Assembly: GCA_033296885.1 (NCBI GenBank)
Contig: MU864008.1
Span: 31,728-95,727 of the forward strand
Direction of reading: 5' to 3'
DNA: 64,000 nucleotides
From: Triangularia verruculosa
Lineage: Eukaryota > Ascomycota > Sordariomycetes > Sordariales > Podosporaceae
Shown here: piece by piece, positions 1 to 10,497 of the stretch
Position numbering within the stretch: the stretch's first letter is position 1
How the letters are laid out: every line of letters starts with the position of its first letter
Program-made: the position numbers and the translations under genes
Notes under the pieces: generated by a model
Seen by the model: the letters and a program-made list of their open reading frames with translations, nothing else
Told to the model about the DNA's origin: nothing
Databases searched by the model: none

Positions 1-525
1 CATGATCAACCTGTCATTGACTTTGCCAACCAGTCACAACATTGATGAGGTGAGATCTCCGGTCCCGTGTTTTCTCCCATTCTTTTCCGCCATGACGCAC
101 ACCACCTCAACACTCGTATCCCGTCAGCAGGAGGTCGGATTTCTTTCCATTAAACCTCTCAACGCCGCTCAGCACGTGGCCAATAAACCGAACCAGCTTG
201 TCGGGCCAGGCAGCCAGTCATATGGATACCTGGTAGGTAAGCATCACCAGGTCCAGCGAGATTACTAACCATTAGAAATCGAGAAAACATCCACGTCGTT
301 CTGTGGCGCGATGCAAAGTATTTGGCCCAAACCCGTCAGATCGGAAGGGTCCTCCACCATGACGCTGAAAATCCCGGGAGACCTGGGCACGTCACGCTGA
401 CGAAGTTCACGAGCATGCCTTGTGTAAGATGATATATATAAGAGACGGGTGACACCCGCTCAGGTCTTTGCGCTGATTGCCAAGTTGAAGCTCTTCAGAG
501 AAGTGACCGGGCATTCCGCAACGAC
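1..525. other. Intergenic region, no gene supported
   Basis: An open frame of 88 codons starts near base 2, but its translation shows no family motif, and no splice sites extend it. I see no gene here. The 3' half is the promoter of the amidohydrolase. Confidence 0.5.
433..442 (+). promoter_or_regulatory. TATA-like box upstream of the amidohydrolase
   Basis: TATATATAAG lies about 85 bases before the ATG at 526. Position and sequence fit a TATA element. There is no transcript evidence. Confidence 0.4.
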
Positions 526-2078
526 ATGCATACCAAACAGTTGGGCGTCCTCTCGCGACTTGCAGTCTTGGCAACGAGTGCATCGGCTTCGACAATCCTG
601 TTTTCCGGTGGCACAGTCATTGCCTTTAATCGCGAGTCAAACTTGCTGGAGGTTATTCGCAATGGTTCAGTATTGGTGGAAGACGACCGCATCACCAGCA
701 TCTATGAGGGCTCTGTCCCACCATCATCAGTTTCCATCCCTACAGATGTTGAAGAGGTGGACATCACAAACAAGATTCTCACCCCTGGCTTCATTGACAC
801 CCACCGTCACGGATGGCAAACCGCCTACAAGACACTAGGGAGCAACACCTCCCTTGTGGATTACTTCAACCGATTTGGCGAATTTGCTACCGCGGCAGAG
901 TACCCTTACGGCAAAGATGAGGTCTACTACAGCCAACTCGCCGGCTTGTACGAAGCCCTCAATGCCGGCGTCACAACCACACTAGACCATGCCCATCACA
1001 CCTTCTCCGACGAAACCTCCGAGGCCGGCCTCGAAGCATCCATCGACAGCGGCGCCCGTGTCTTTTGGGCATATGCCTTTCACGTTCTGGCGAACTACAG
1101 CCTCGAGGAACAATTCGCCAACTACCGTGACATCGCCTCCAGGGCCTCGTACGATGGAAGCCCAACCACCCTCGGCGTAGCTTACGACAGCTTTGGTCCG
1201 AACCCTAATATCACCGTCATCAACACCCTCCTCGACCTAATTCGTGAATCAAACGCCTCGGTCCTGACAACGCACTCCGTCCAGGGACCATTCGGCATCA
1301 CCAACTCCCCAGAGGACTTCCAGGCTCTTTCCCTCTTTGACAAACTACCCCCAACAACACCAGTCGTTTTCTCTCACGCCTCTTTCCTCTCCCCAGTCGG
1401 AGCACAACTCCTCCGCACCCATAAACACACCATCTCCATCACCCCCGAGTCTGAAATGCACTACGGCCACACCCACCCCACCTCCCACCTGATCCAAGAC
1501 TTCGCCTCCCTCGGCGTCGACACCCACTTCACCTTTTCAACCGACATCCTCACCCAAACCCGCCTCTGGCTGCAGTCCGTCCGCCGGCTCCTCTACTCCC
1601 AAGTCCTCGACCGCTGGCAAGTCCCCGTCAACAACCCCATGTCCGCCAACCAAGCCTTCCTCCTCGCCACCCGCAACGGCGGGCTCTCCCTCCGCCGGGA
1701 AGACCTCGGCGTCATCGCCCCCGGCGCCAAGGCCGATCTGGTGATCTGGGACGGCGCCAGCCCGGGTATGCTCGGGTGGAGGGATCCCGTCGCTGCTGTG
1801 ATCTTGCACGCGAATGTTGGCGATGTGGAGGGTGTTCTCGTGGATGGGAAGTGGAAGAAGAAGGACCGGAGGATTGTGGATGAGAAGTATGATGAGGTCA
1901 GGGAGAGGTTTTTGGAGATGCGAGGAGGGTGCAGGACAGGGTGATTGCAAAGGCCGGGGAGATTGGGCTGCCGCGGCAGGGGGAGAGGTTTATCAGTGGG
2001 TTTGAGTATGGGAATACGACGGTGGTGGATGTTGTGCCGAGCAATGCGACGGATGGATATGGGCCGTTGTTTTTGTAG
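526..2078 (+). CDS. Amidohydrolase (ATZ/TRZ-like metal-dependent hydrolase), apparent 3' frameshift
   Basis: Metal-dependent amidohydrolase of the chlorohydrolase/cytosine-deaminase-like superfamily. These enzymes hydrolyse C-N or C-halogen bonds on heterocycles; the substrate here is unknown. The first metal-binding motif is DTHRHGWQT (His93, His95). Further candidate metal or catalytic residues are His250 (TTHSVQGPFG), His284 (FSHAS) and Asp340 (FSTDIL), in the family's usual order. The first 21 residues are hydrophobic and signal-like, which is unusual for this family. The frame that starts at 526 stops at 1942-1944. The +2 frame then stays open to a TAG at 2076-2078 and reads like a normal family C-terminus (VQDRVIAKAGEIGLP...). 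One base appears to be missing near 1921-1923. A 53-nt intron (1887-1939) would also restore the frame but has no good branch site and would remove plausible coding sequence. Without correction the protein is 472 residues. Confidence 0.8.
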
Positions 2079-2194
2079 AGGTGGAGGTGAGAAGATGATG
2101 TTGAGGTCCGATGGCTGAAACGAGTCGGTGTCTACTACCTTATCCTACCTAGGTACCTACTTAATACTACTGGTTTGTTTCTTTTCACTATCAC

Positions 2195-2263
2195 CCCATT
2201 ATCCCATTACGCCATTACACCATTACACCACTGCTTACATGACTATTCCATTACACCATTACC
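2195..2263. repeat. Degenerate CCATTACA tandem repeat
   Basis: CCATTA/CCATTACA units recur about eight times here, with variants such as CCCATTATC and CCATTACGC. The block lies in the gap 2079-2668 between the amidohydrolase and the FAD monooxygenase. That gap also carries a TACCTAGGTACCTACT motif at about 2148. No gene is seen in it. Confidence 0.6.
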
Positions 2264-2668
2264 CAGCTAGCTACCTCGCTACCTCTTCTCACCAAGAAGC
2301 CAATGCCCGTATCATCATAACTTCATCTCCCAAAAGCAAGTGCAACAGACACACGTATAGAATCTACCTTAGGTAATGTGACAATTCCACAACAATGAAT
2401 AATTACCCGGCGATCGGTGACACAGACTTCGGCCTGTTGGCGCAGCTATCTTCTGCCGTGTCGTGCCATTCGTGAGGAGAATCCGGGTGCGGAGAAGCGG
2501 GGAGAGCTGACCTTTTCCTGCCATGGGTAGCTCGGGACGTAATTCAGATTCCGAACATGTTTGGGGACTTCCACCAAGCAAAACGTAAAAGCTGCCAACT
2601 TAACGTACTTCGCCAAGAGAGACACGAACTCATTTGAAACGTCCATTGTCATAACTAGGTGAGGCAAC

Positions 2669-4127
2669 ATGCCGCTAGAAAAGGTTATCATCGTCGGCGC
2701 CGGGCCCTCCGGCCTCCTTCTCACCCTCCTCCTTTCTCGTGCCTCCATTCCCGTCGAGCTTATCGAACAGACCGAAGCCCTCGACACGAATCCCCGGGCG
2801 AGCCACTACAGTCCCGAATCATGCTATGAGTTCGATCGTGCTGGGATCCTTGATGAGGTCCGGGAAGCAGGATTCGTTCCTGATGGGGTGTCATGGCGCA
2901 GACTAGAAGGGGAAAACAAGAGCCGGTTGATCAAGATCACCAACCCGCTACCCCAACCGGGCGACGATCCGGATTCCGTGACTTTCAGACATCGAATGGT
3001 TTGTCTGCCGTTGCATAAGTTGGGAAAACTCCTGGAGACGCATGTCAAGAGTCAACCAACCGCGGAAATCAAGTATGGCTGGAAGGTTGTTGACATTGGT
3101 GAGGACACTGATAAAGGCAAGGCTTGGGTAAAGGTTGAGAAAGAGGATGGGACTACACAAATTCGAGAGGCGGATTACGTGGTGGGCTGTGATGGAGCGA
3201 ACAGCATTATTCGACGAAAATTGTTTGGTGACTGGGTCTATCCTGGGTATACCTGGGATAAGCAGATTGTTGCGACCAACATCTACTATGACGGGTTCAA
3301 AGACATTGACTACGATGATAGCCAGTTCTTTGTACATCCAGAACACTGGTTTGTGCTCGCATCCCTGACAACCTATCTTGATCCTGCCACTGACCGATAA
3401 TGACAGGCACATGGTTGCAAGGATTCAACCTGATGGCCTTTACCGCGTCACATATGGCGAAGTTGGTGGACTCACTTATGACCAGCTCAAAGAGAGACAT
3501 CCTGCAAAGTTCCAAGCCATTTTGCCAGGCAATCCAACCCCTGACCAATACAAACTTGTCAACTTCAGCCCCTACAAAGTCCATCAGCGCTGCGTCGACA
3601 AGATGAGAGTGGGACGGTTCCTGCTTGCCGCCGACGCTGCGCACTTGTGCAATCCGTTGTAAGTCAGCAGTTGGGAGTAACTTTGTAGCCAAAGTCTAGG
3701 CTGACTCAGGACAGTGGAGGCATGGGTTTGACTGGAGGCATCGCAGACGTTGGGAGTTTGTATGACTCTCTCCGCGGCATCCACAACAACCGAGCATATG
3801 ATTCTATTCTTGACAAATACGACGAGGTCCGGCGGAAGATCTGGCACGATGTTATCAACTCCATCTCGACAGAAAACATGCAACGGCTATTCCAATACGC
3901 AAACGCGGACGAGTTTGTCGAGAAGGATCCGTTTTACAAGCTGGTTCAAGACATGCAAAACCCGGACAAGAAGCTTGAGAAAGGAGGGCCGCCAAATGCA
4001 AGTCTCACCATTTTGTTTCTGTCTTTTCGTGCGTTAAACATGAGCGTTTCCTGAGTCTCTAACACTGTCAACACAGCCCGGGCTACCGCCGTTGACTTAT
4101 GACATGACACAACACTATTTCGAGTGA
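2669..4127 (+). CDS. FAD-dependent monooxygenase (phenol hydroxylase-like)
   Basis: Predicted flavoprotein aromatic hydroxylase, 421 residues, using NAD(P)H and O2. The N-terminal Rossmann motif is VIIVGAGPSGL, followed by the RASHYSPES segment common in this family. A second FAD motif is ADYVVGCDGANS, and the ribityl-binding motif is AADAAHLCNPFGGMGLTGG, assembled across an intron. Four exons: 2669-3348, 3407-3658, 3715-3997 and 4077-4127. Introns 1 and 2 are GT-AG (58 and 56 nt). Intron 3 (79 nt) begins GCAAGT, a good GC-AG donor, and its removal joins two phase-0 exons and supplies the C-terminal PGLPPLTYDMTQHYFE. The protein is shorter than the 550-650-residue pentachlorophenol-monooxygenase type because it lacks the C-terminal thioredoxin-like domain. 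The substrate cannot be told from the sequence. Confidence 0.88.
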
Positions 4128-4586
4128 TGTTCACAATCTCATTGTGATTTCGGAGGAGAATGTCTCAGACATTTGCGGTTTGCTGGAATTGGCGCCCCAA
4201 TGTCTTGGAAACTCCCACAAAAGCCCGCTACCGGAATGCAACGCCTTTAGCCGGACGGAAGGGAACTTCGAGTTACCAGTAAACAAGTCGCCGTTCTGGG
4301 AAGGTCGGAGGTGAATGCCATGCCAAGTCGAAACGGATGGCCGCATAAGAATGGGTGAATCCTCATATGTAACTGTACCGGGTAACGTTGAGTGGAATGC
4401 GGGGAACATCAGAGACACGGTGACGATCCCCATATCTGAACGCATCATCAGATGCACGATCCCGATTTTTAATAGTCACCTGCGTGCCGGACATGTGATG
4501 ATGGATTCTGTCCTTTTTCTTTGCGGCTCATCCCATCTTTCCGGTGATCCCAAACATCGCGAGTGTCAGCTTGCGGCACAAACACC
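4128..4586. other. Intergenic region, no gene seen
   Basis: About 460 bases between two same-strand genes, holding the 3' end of the monooxygenase gene and the promoter of the GH2 gene. No conserved frame or repeat was noticed. Confidence 0.5.
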
Positions 4587-7289
4587 ATGCGCCTCCAACC
4601 GTTGGCCGTTGGCGCCTCTCTTGCCGCGAACTTGCATTGGGTCACGGCCGACCCGCTAGTATTTTTGAACGGCCAAGTCGTGGCCATACCATCGTGGGAC
4701 CTCGCATCATCCGCCAGCATCGGAACAAATCTTGCGGCACTGTCGAAAACAGGGGTCGACACATCATCATGGCATCACGTCAAAACATCAAAATGCACTC
4801 TGATTGGCTGCTTGATCAACGCCGGTGTTTACAACGAGACTCATCTATTCTACTCAGAGAACCTCAAGAAAGTGGATGAGAGGCAGTTTGCGGTGCCATG
4901 GACATACCGCAATGAGTACAGGCTGGAACCTGGAGCCGGCAAACATTTCTTCCTCAAGACACACGGGATATCGTCACGAGCAGACATCTTCTTGAACGGC
5001 AAACAGGTTGCATCCAAAGCCGAGCAGGCAGGCTCGTTTGCCGGTAGGACCTATGACATTACCAAACTGGTCGACAAACAAAATGCCCTTGCTATTCAGG
5101 TGCACCCGACAAGCTACTACCACGACTTTGCTCTTGGGTGGGTGGACTGGAACCCATGGCCAGCAGACAACGGCAGCGGCATCTGGAGAGATGTAGAGGT
5201 CAAGCAAACCGGGCCTGTGGCACTGGAGACTCTGCGGATTGTGACAAAGCTTGGCCCGACTTTCGAGAGACTGAAGGATCCGGCAACTGTCACGCTCAAG
5301 GCTCGTGCTGAGAATCTGGAAAACAGAGCCATCACGGTTACGGCACATGGGTCTGTGTTTGCGCCATTCGGACGGAAAGCTCCGATAACATGGAGCAAGC
5401 AACTCACCCTCCCTCCACGTTCCGTCACAGACATTGTACTGGAGACTACTGTACCAGATCCAGCCATCTGGTGGCCCAAGCAATGGGGCGAGCAGCCTCT
5501 GTACAGCGGTGCCCTCGCCATCACAGTCAACCACACGGTATCCGACTCGATCACCCAACAATTTGGCTTCCGAAGCGTCACCTCCAAGTTGAACTCCTAC
5601 GAAGACATCACCTACATCGTCAACCACGTCCCCTTCCAAGTCATCGGCGCCGGTTACACCCCCAACATCTTCCTCCAATTCGACCCCAAGAAATGGGAAG
5701 CCGAACTGCAGTACGTCCTCGACCTCGGCTTCAACACCGTCCGCCTCGAAGGCAAAAACGAACACCCCATCCTCTACGAAATCGCCAACCGCCTCGGCAT
5801 CTTCCTCATGCCCGGCTGGGAATGCTGCGACAAATGGGAGTCCTGGTCCTACAACCACGACCTCTTCCTCAACCCACCCCCCGTCTGGTCCCCCGCCGAC
5901 TACACCATCGCCAACAACTCCATGCTCCACGAAGCAGCCATGCTCCAGCCCCACCCCTCCGTCCTGACCTACCTCATCGGCTCAGACTACTGGCCCGACG
6001 AACGCGCAACCCCGATCTACCTCAACGCCCTAAAACACCACGACTGGCAAACCCCCGTGGTCGGTTCCGCCTCCAAACGCGGGTACTCCCCCCTAACCGG
6101 CCCTTCCGGCATGAAAATGGAAGGGCCGTACGACTGGGTCCCGCCGAACTACTGGTACGAAACCGACACCCCCCGCGCAGGCTCAGCATTCAGCTTCGGC
6201 TCCGAACTCGGCGCCGGGGTCGGCACACCCACCCTCTCCTCCCTCCAGAAATTCCTCTCTGCCTCCGACCTACAAGACCTGTGGAAATCCCCGACAAAAC
6301 CGCTGTATCACATGTCAAGGGAGGGGTCGGAGTTCACCAAGCGGGAAATCTACCACAACGCCCTCGTTGCCCGTTGGGGCGCGCCGGCTTCGTTGGATGA
6401 CTATCTGATCAAGGCCCAGATCATGGACTACGAAGCCACTCGTGCGCAGTTTGAGGGGTTTGCCGCGAAGTGGACAGCCAAGCGGCCGGCGACGGGATTG
6501 ATTTACTGGATGCTGAACAACGCGTGGCCGTCGCTTCATTGGAATGTTTGGGATTATTACATGAAGCCTGCTGGGAGTTACTACGGTGCCAAGACGGGAT
6601 CACGGAAAGAGCATGTTGTTTATGACTATGTCAAGAAGGAGGTTTGGATTGTGGATAGGACGATTGATAATTTTTACCGGGAGAGGTCGGTTGATATCCA
6701 GGCTTTGGGTCTGGATGGGAAGGTCAAGTTTGAGAGTAGGGTTAATGTGGAGAGTTTGCCGAATGCAAGTAGGAGGGTGGCTGGGTTGTATGGGTCGGGG
6801 GCGCTGGGCAATTTGACGGAGGGGGTGTTTCTGAGGTTAGTCTTGAGGGGGAGGAATCCGACGGTGGGTAATGGGGAGGAAAGAGTGTTGAGTAGAAATG
6901 TTTATTGGTTGAGTAAGGATCTGGACCGGTTGAGGTGGGATAAGACCACTTGGTTTGTTACGCCGGTGGAGGGGTATGCGAATTACAAGGACTTCAACAA
7001 GTTGGCGACGGCGGATGTGACGGTGGGAGCTGAGAGGAGAGGAGAGAAGGAGGTTGTGGTCAACTTGGAGAACCGGGCGACTGTGCCGGCGTTTTTTGTC
7101 AGTTTGGAGTTGTTGGATCAAGCTGGGAATGATGTGTTGCCATTGACGTGGGAAGACAATTATGTCACACTGTGGCCTGGCGAGAAGATGAGTCTGGTAG
7201 CGAAATCGGTTGGTTCAGGCGCGTGGCAGCCGGCGAGTGTTCGTGTGGGTGGGAAGAATGTGAAGCAGACGCTGGCGGTGGTGTCATAG
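4587..7289 (+). CDS. Secreted exo-beta-D-glucosaminidase (GH2)
   Basis: Glycoside hydrolase family 2 exo-beta-D-glucosaminidase (CsxA/Gls93-like), predicted to release glucosamine from the non-reducing end of chitosan oligomers outside the cell. It is a single exon of 900 residues from the preferred ATG at 4587, which opens a signal peptide ending near WVTA/DP. An in-frame ATG at 4563 only adds eight polar residues before it. The domain order is sugar-binding jelly roll (HGISSRADIFLNGKQV, GWVDWNPWPADNGSGIWR), immunoglobulin-like, TIM barrel, then C-terminal beta domains. In this subfamily the usual GH2 Asn-Glu acid/base is Ser-Asp. Here it is LIGSDYWPDE (Asp467), with the nucleophile at FSFGSELGAG (Glu540). 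These positions nearly match the known CsxA pair Asp469/Glu541. The gene is intronless, and codon use is strongly C-ending in the middle part. Confidence 0.92.
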   Translation: MRLQPLAVGASLAANLHWVTADPLVFLNGQVVAIPSWDLASSASIGTNLAALSKTGVDTSSWHHVKTSKCTLIGCLINAGVYNETHLFYSENLKKVDERQFAVPWTYRNEYRLEPGAGKHFFLKTHGISSRADIFLNGKQVASKAEQAGSFAGRTYDITKLVDKQNALAIQVHPTSYYHDFALGWVDWNPWPADNGSGIWRDVEVKQTGPVALETLRIVTKLGPTFERLKDPATVTLKARAENLENRAITVTAHGSVFAPFGRKAPITWSKQLTLPPRSVTDIVLETTVPDPAIWWPKQWGEQPLYSGALAITVNHTVSDSITQQFGFRSVTSKLNSYEDITYIVNHVPFQVIGAGYTPNIFLQFDPKKWEAELQYVLDLGFNTVRLEGKNEHPILYEIANRLGIFLMPGWECCDKWESWSYNHDLFLNPPPVWSPADYTIANNSMLHEAAMLQPHPSVLTYLIGSDYWPDERATPIYLNALKHHDWQTPVVGSASKRGYSPLTGPSGMKMEGPYDWVPPNYWYETDTPRAGSAFSFGSELGAGVGTPTLSSLQKFLSASDLQDLWKSPTKPLYHMSREGSEFTKREIYHNALVARWGAPASLDDYLIKAQIMDYEATRAQFEGFAAKWTAKRPATGLIYWMLNNAWPSLHWNVWDYYMKPAGSYYGAKTGSRKEHVVYDYVKKEVWIVDRTIDNFYRERSVDIQALGLDGKVKFESRVNVESLPNASRRVAGLYGSGALGNLTEGVFLRLVLRGRNPTVGNGEERVLSRNVYWLSKDLDRLRWDKTTWFVTPVEGYANYKDFNKLATADVTVGAERRGEKEVVVNLENRATVPAFFVSLELLDQAGNDVLPLTWEDNYVTLWPGEKMSLVAKSVGSGAWQPASVRVGGKNVKQTLAVVS

Positions 7290-7592
7290 GTACCTAAGTC
7301 ACCACATAGGGACTTCAAGTTTGTGTAGCTAGGTTTTGGGAAACATGATTAAGGTAAGGTAGTAACCGGTTAAAAGTCATAAGTGTTTGTGAAAATGACA
7401 TTGCTCCTAGCGTGTCCGATCGTGACTGTTGATCAGGTTTGACAATATCCGCTTCTACCATGCCCGCGCATTGCGCAGGGTTAAAATGACCATCGATTTG
7501 CGAATCCCCGTCTTGAGATTTGTTCCTGTCTGTCAACTCTGATTTCCATCTCTCATCATCTCGATTGCTCTTCCGTGTGAACTATTACCAAG
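7290..7592. other. Intergenic region, no gene seen
   Basis: About 300 bases between the GH2 gene and the vWA gene. It starts with a GGTACCTAAG copy of the dispersed motif just after the GH2 stop codon. Nothing else was recognised. Confidence 0.5.
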
Positions 7593-10394
7593 ATGCGCAG
7601 GCCATCAGAGATACCCAGCCCCTCTTCATTCTCCCCGTTGGGACTGAGTTCATTTGATCCCATGTCAGTCCAACCAGAACCTGAACGGAAATTAAATAGG
7701 CCTCTGTCCAGCATGAGACCAACTTTTGCAGTCGATGTCTCTGGGAGCACGAGCTTCAATGGTGCCCTGGTAGCAGAGAAGGATGCCATAGCCAAAATTT
7801 CCGACCTTTTGGAATATGAAAAACATCGATGGAGTTGTCCTATTCTTCCTTGGAACAGCGAGGCCCATGCTCCATGCGATCGCAAGACCATCAACACACT
7901 TCACTCGGACGGTGGAACGACGCCCGCTGCCTTATTTCACCAGGAAAAGAGCCAGACAATACTGCGGGAGTCTTCAGTGTGGTTTCTCATGACGGATGGG
8001 AAAATCCAAGAGAAAGAGGTTGTGAAATTTTCTCGAAATTTCTGCAAATCTGGCCTGCACGGTGTGGCAGGAGTAATCATTGTTTTTGGGCACAGCAAAT
8101 TCCACCCAACGCCATTCAAATGCAATGTCTCAGTAGGCCTATCCGTCTATGGCGTTGCACCCCATACCATCTTTCTCTTCCATGATATTGAAACAGGCGT
8201 TGTTTATGTCCTTCAGGCAAAGGGCCAATTTGTCGAGATTCTACCCGAATCTCGCCAACTGGTCCGATTAGAGGAAGCGACACGCTGGGAGGATCTGACC
8301 CAGATTACTTACGATGACTTGGTCAAGGTTCAGATACCTGAGCCAGAGTTACTGGATCGTCATGTCATCAAACTACCATCTGGCCACAAAGTCAACATGC
8401 AGAGGCTTTATGACAACAAGTTGCCATCTGACGAGATTTTCGACCTTGTTGGTTCGAACTGCGCTCTTGATGCTATCATAATTGCCGCCCAAACAACAGG
8501 CAACGCAGAGAAGCTCACTGCAGCACTCAAGACAGCATTAAAGCAGGGAACTGACTCTGCGAGGTCCAGCATGAATCTGAGCATCGTCTACCTGCGAGCA
8601 ATCCTCCAAGATGCGTTCAATGCTAGTGGTGCCGACCCGCAACAGCCCAATGACATGTGGCTAGCACTGAAGCAACAGCGGTTTACGCAAACAATCGATA
8701 TTGTATCCATGAAAGCGAGGTTACGGAAGGAACACACACAGAATCGAAAACTCCGCAAGGGCTTCCAAGACACTGCAGGGCCAATCACCTTTTTGGAAAC
8801 ATTTTCATCAGCGCCCAACAGAGACGACTGGTTGGAGGAGGGCAGCCCGGCTTGTAACCCTTCTTCCATGATCCGACGCGGTTCTGGAGCCCAAGAGATA
8901 TCAACTCGCGCTGACTCGAGTGGGATTGGGAGAGAAACGTCATCTAGCACTATGGAGAACTCAAAGTCCGGTCAATTTTTCGACGGTTCCATGTCCAGTG
9001 ACGAAGAACTGCCCCGTGACGGAGAACCGATTCCCAGTAAGAAGCGTTCTACTACCGGGGATGCCTCGAGGCTCGATGAGGGCGTCTTGGGTGGTGATCA
9101 CCGCAGCATCGCCCCTGACAGTACTACACTTACGGACTGGACTCTGCTCAACATCCCTACCCTGGGCAGTACTACACTTGACAGTACTACACTTGACAGT
9201 ACTACACTCAACATCGCTACCATCCACAGTCCAAGTGGTGATCTTGTCACTGGTAAGGTTACCACCTTTGACACTGCCACCCTCGGCTATACTTCCGCCG
9301 ACACTACCACCCTCGGTCATTCTACGCTCGGGCCGGACATCAGCTCTTTTTCAGAGAATCAGTCTTTTGAGGAGTTCACTGCCGACACCCGAGATTTGCG
9401 CGAATGCTGCATCTGCGGGGAGCAGCAGTCTTTACAGATGTTCCTGCTCCGAAACCATTACAGGCCAGAGGAGCCATTCATTCTGCCAATCACATCTTGT
9501 TTTGGATGTAGTAGGATTCTAAAAGCGATGGGGGCTTTGCCGAATGGTGAGGATCCCGTCACGGAGGCTCTCCCGGATGCCCAAATCACGGACCAAAAGG
9601 AACGGAACCTGTGGCAAAAGACGCGACGCATGGTGATTCAGAGTTATCTCCTCCGCTCTCTATGGAGTGGATCCGAAACCTCCAGCACTTGGTTACGTTG
9701 CCCATGTGAGAATTTCGTTCAGCTTATGAGATTTTATTCAATCTTCCTGGAGTCTGAGCGTGGCAGCGGAAAAGAAACAACCATAACGGCCTTGGTTTGG
9801 CATAAGTTTCTCTACGAGTTGGTCCATGAACAGTTGAAGGTCTCTGCTCTGGAAGGACATCAAGAAAGCCTACAAAAACTCAAGGAGGCTTTGGGGTTTT
9901 TGAATTCTTCCATTGCGATGTTACTTACTCCATGGCCGGCAGTGCCGGACAACTCGAAGCAACAAGCGCCTTCGGACTCGGGAGTGGTTCCCATGCCACA
10001 ATACATCAGAACTTATCATGAACTTCAAGAAACATATCTGTTACCACGCAAAAAGGTCTATTGGTTCAATCACTGCGTCATGAGAACGAGTTACTTTTAT
10101 CTGCCCATATCATTAGGTGATTGTGATCGGGCACTGGAGATATTTCTCTGCTACTTGGTGGCGAAGTTCGAATCCATGGATGATTCTACCTCATTGGATA
10201 CACTTCATGTCCTGAATGAAATGCGGAAGCATTTTGCCAATGCCTCGGCGAGCCGTGGCCCACTTCAGGAGCCACCAGTGCGGAACATATTCATGGAACC
10301 GCAGGATATGACCGCCGATGAGGCAAAATTACTGATTGAGAGGATAGGGAAGTTCAAGGTACCGGGCTCGGAGATGGTGGCAGGGACAGGATGA
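7593..10394 (+). CDS. vWA-domain protein with pentapeptide repeats and CxxC pairs
   Basis: Single-exon protein of 933 residues. Residues about 42-250 form a von Willebrand A-like domain. The MIDAS residues are in place: DVSGS (Asp48, Ser50, Ser52), a Thr in SDGGTT (about 109), and Asp135 in FLMTDGK. A divalent metal and a protein ligand are therefore expected. A Ser-rich linker leads to about 70 residues of five-residue units of the DSTTL type (about 507-580). Next come CCICGEQQSL (about 603) and, some 32 residues later, CFGCS, a spacing that could bind one zinc ion. The C-terminal 280 residues look helical and unknown. There is no signal peptide or membrane segment. I recall similar vWA proteins of unknown function in other ascomycetes, but cannot assign a role. 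Next to it lies the P450 gene, which is convergent. Confidence 0.75.
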   Translation: MRRPSEIPSPSSFSPLGLSSFDPMSVQPEPERKLNRPLSSMRPTFAVDVSGSTSFNGALVAEKDAIAKISDLLEYEKHRWSCPILPWNSEAHAPCDRKTINTLHSDGGTTPAALFHQEKSQTILRESSVWFLMTDGKIQEKEVVKFSRNFCKSGLHGVAGVIIVFGHSKFHPTPFKCNVSVGLSVYGVAPHTIFLFHDIETGVVYVLQAKGQFVEILPESRQLVRLEEATRWEDLTQITYDDLVKVQIPEPELLDRHVIKLPSGHKVNMQRLYDNKLPSDEIFDLVGSNCALDAIIIAAQTTGNAEKLTAALKTALKQGTDSARSSMNLSIVYLRAILQDAFNASGADPQQPNDMWLALKQQRFTQTIDIVSMKARLRKEHTQNRKLRKGFQDTAGPITFLETFSSAPNRDDWLEEGSPACNPSSMIRRGSGAQEISTRADSSGIGRETSSSTMENSKSGQFFDGSMSSDEELPRDGEPIPSKKRSTTGDASRLDEGVLGGDHRSIAPDSTTLTDWTLLNIPTLGSTTLDSTTLDSTTLNIATIHSPSGDLVTGKVTTFDTATLGYTSADTTTLGHSTLGPDISSFSENQSFEEFTADTRDLRECCICGEQQSLQMFLLRNHYRPEEPFILPITSCFGCSRILKAMGALPNGEDPVTEALPDAQITDQKERNLWQKTRRMVIQSYLLRSLWSGSETSSTWLRCPCENFVQLMRFYSIFLESERGSGKETTITALVWHKFLYELVHEQLKVSALEGHQESLQKLKEALGFLNSSIAMLLTPWPAVPDNSKQQAPSDSGVVPMPQYIRTYHELQETYLLPRKKVYWFNHCVMRTSYFYLPISLGDCDRALEIFLCYLVAKFESMDDSTSLDTLHVLNEMRKHFANASASRGPLQEPPVRNIFMEPQDMTADEAKLLIERIGKFKVPGSEMVAGTG
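9117..9335 (+). repeat. In-frame tandem repeat, 15-bp unit (DSTTL pentapeptide)
   Basis: The 15-base unit GACAGTACTACACTT is near-perfect in three adjacent copies at about 9167-9209. Diverged copies flank them on both sides, coding for x(S/T)xTL pentapeptides such as ADTTTL and GHSTL. The unit keeps the frame, so copy number can vary without breaking the protein. Confidence 0.8.
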
Positions 10395-10497
10395 ACTTGG
10401 ATTGTTCCCCCGGGCAAGGCTGTCTCGACCGAGTGCCTAGAGGGATGGTGTTCAAGAATCAAATCATTTGTATGAGTTTGTTCTCAATACCTACCTA

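Noticed and set aside
4974..6400. Long open frames on the other strand and in another frame over the GH2 gene
   Set aside because: Caused by strong C-ending codon use of the GH2 gene; their translations are low-complexity and match no family.
9117..9335. CRISPR-like array
   Set aside because: The units are contiguous, in frame and without spacers; it is a coding tandem repeat in a eukaryote.
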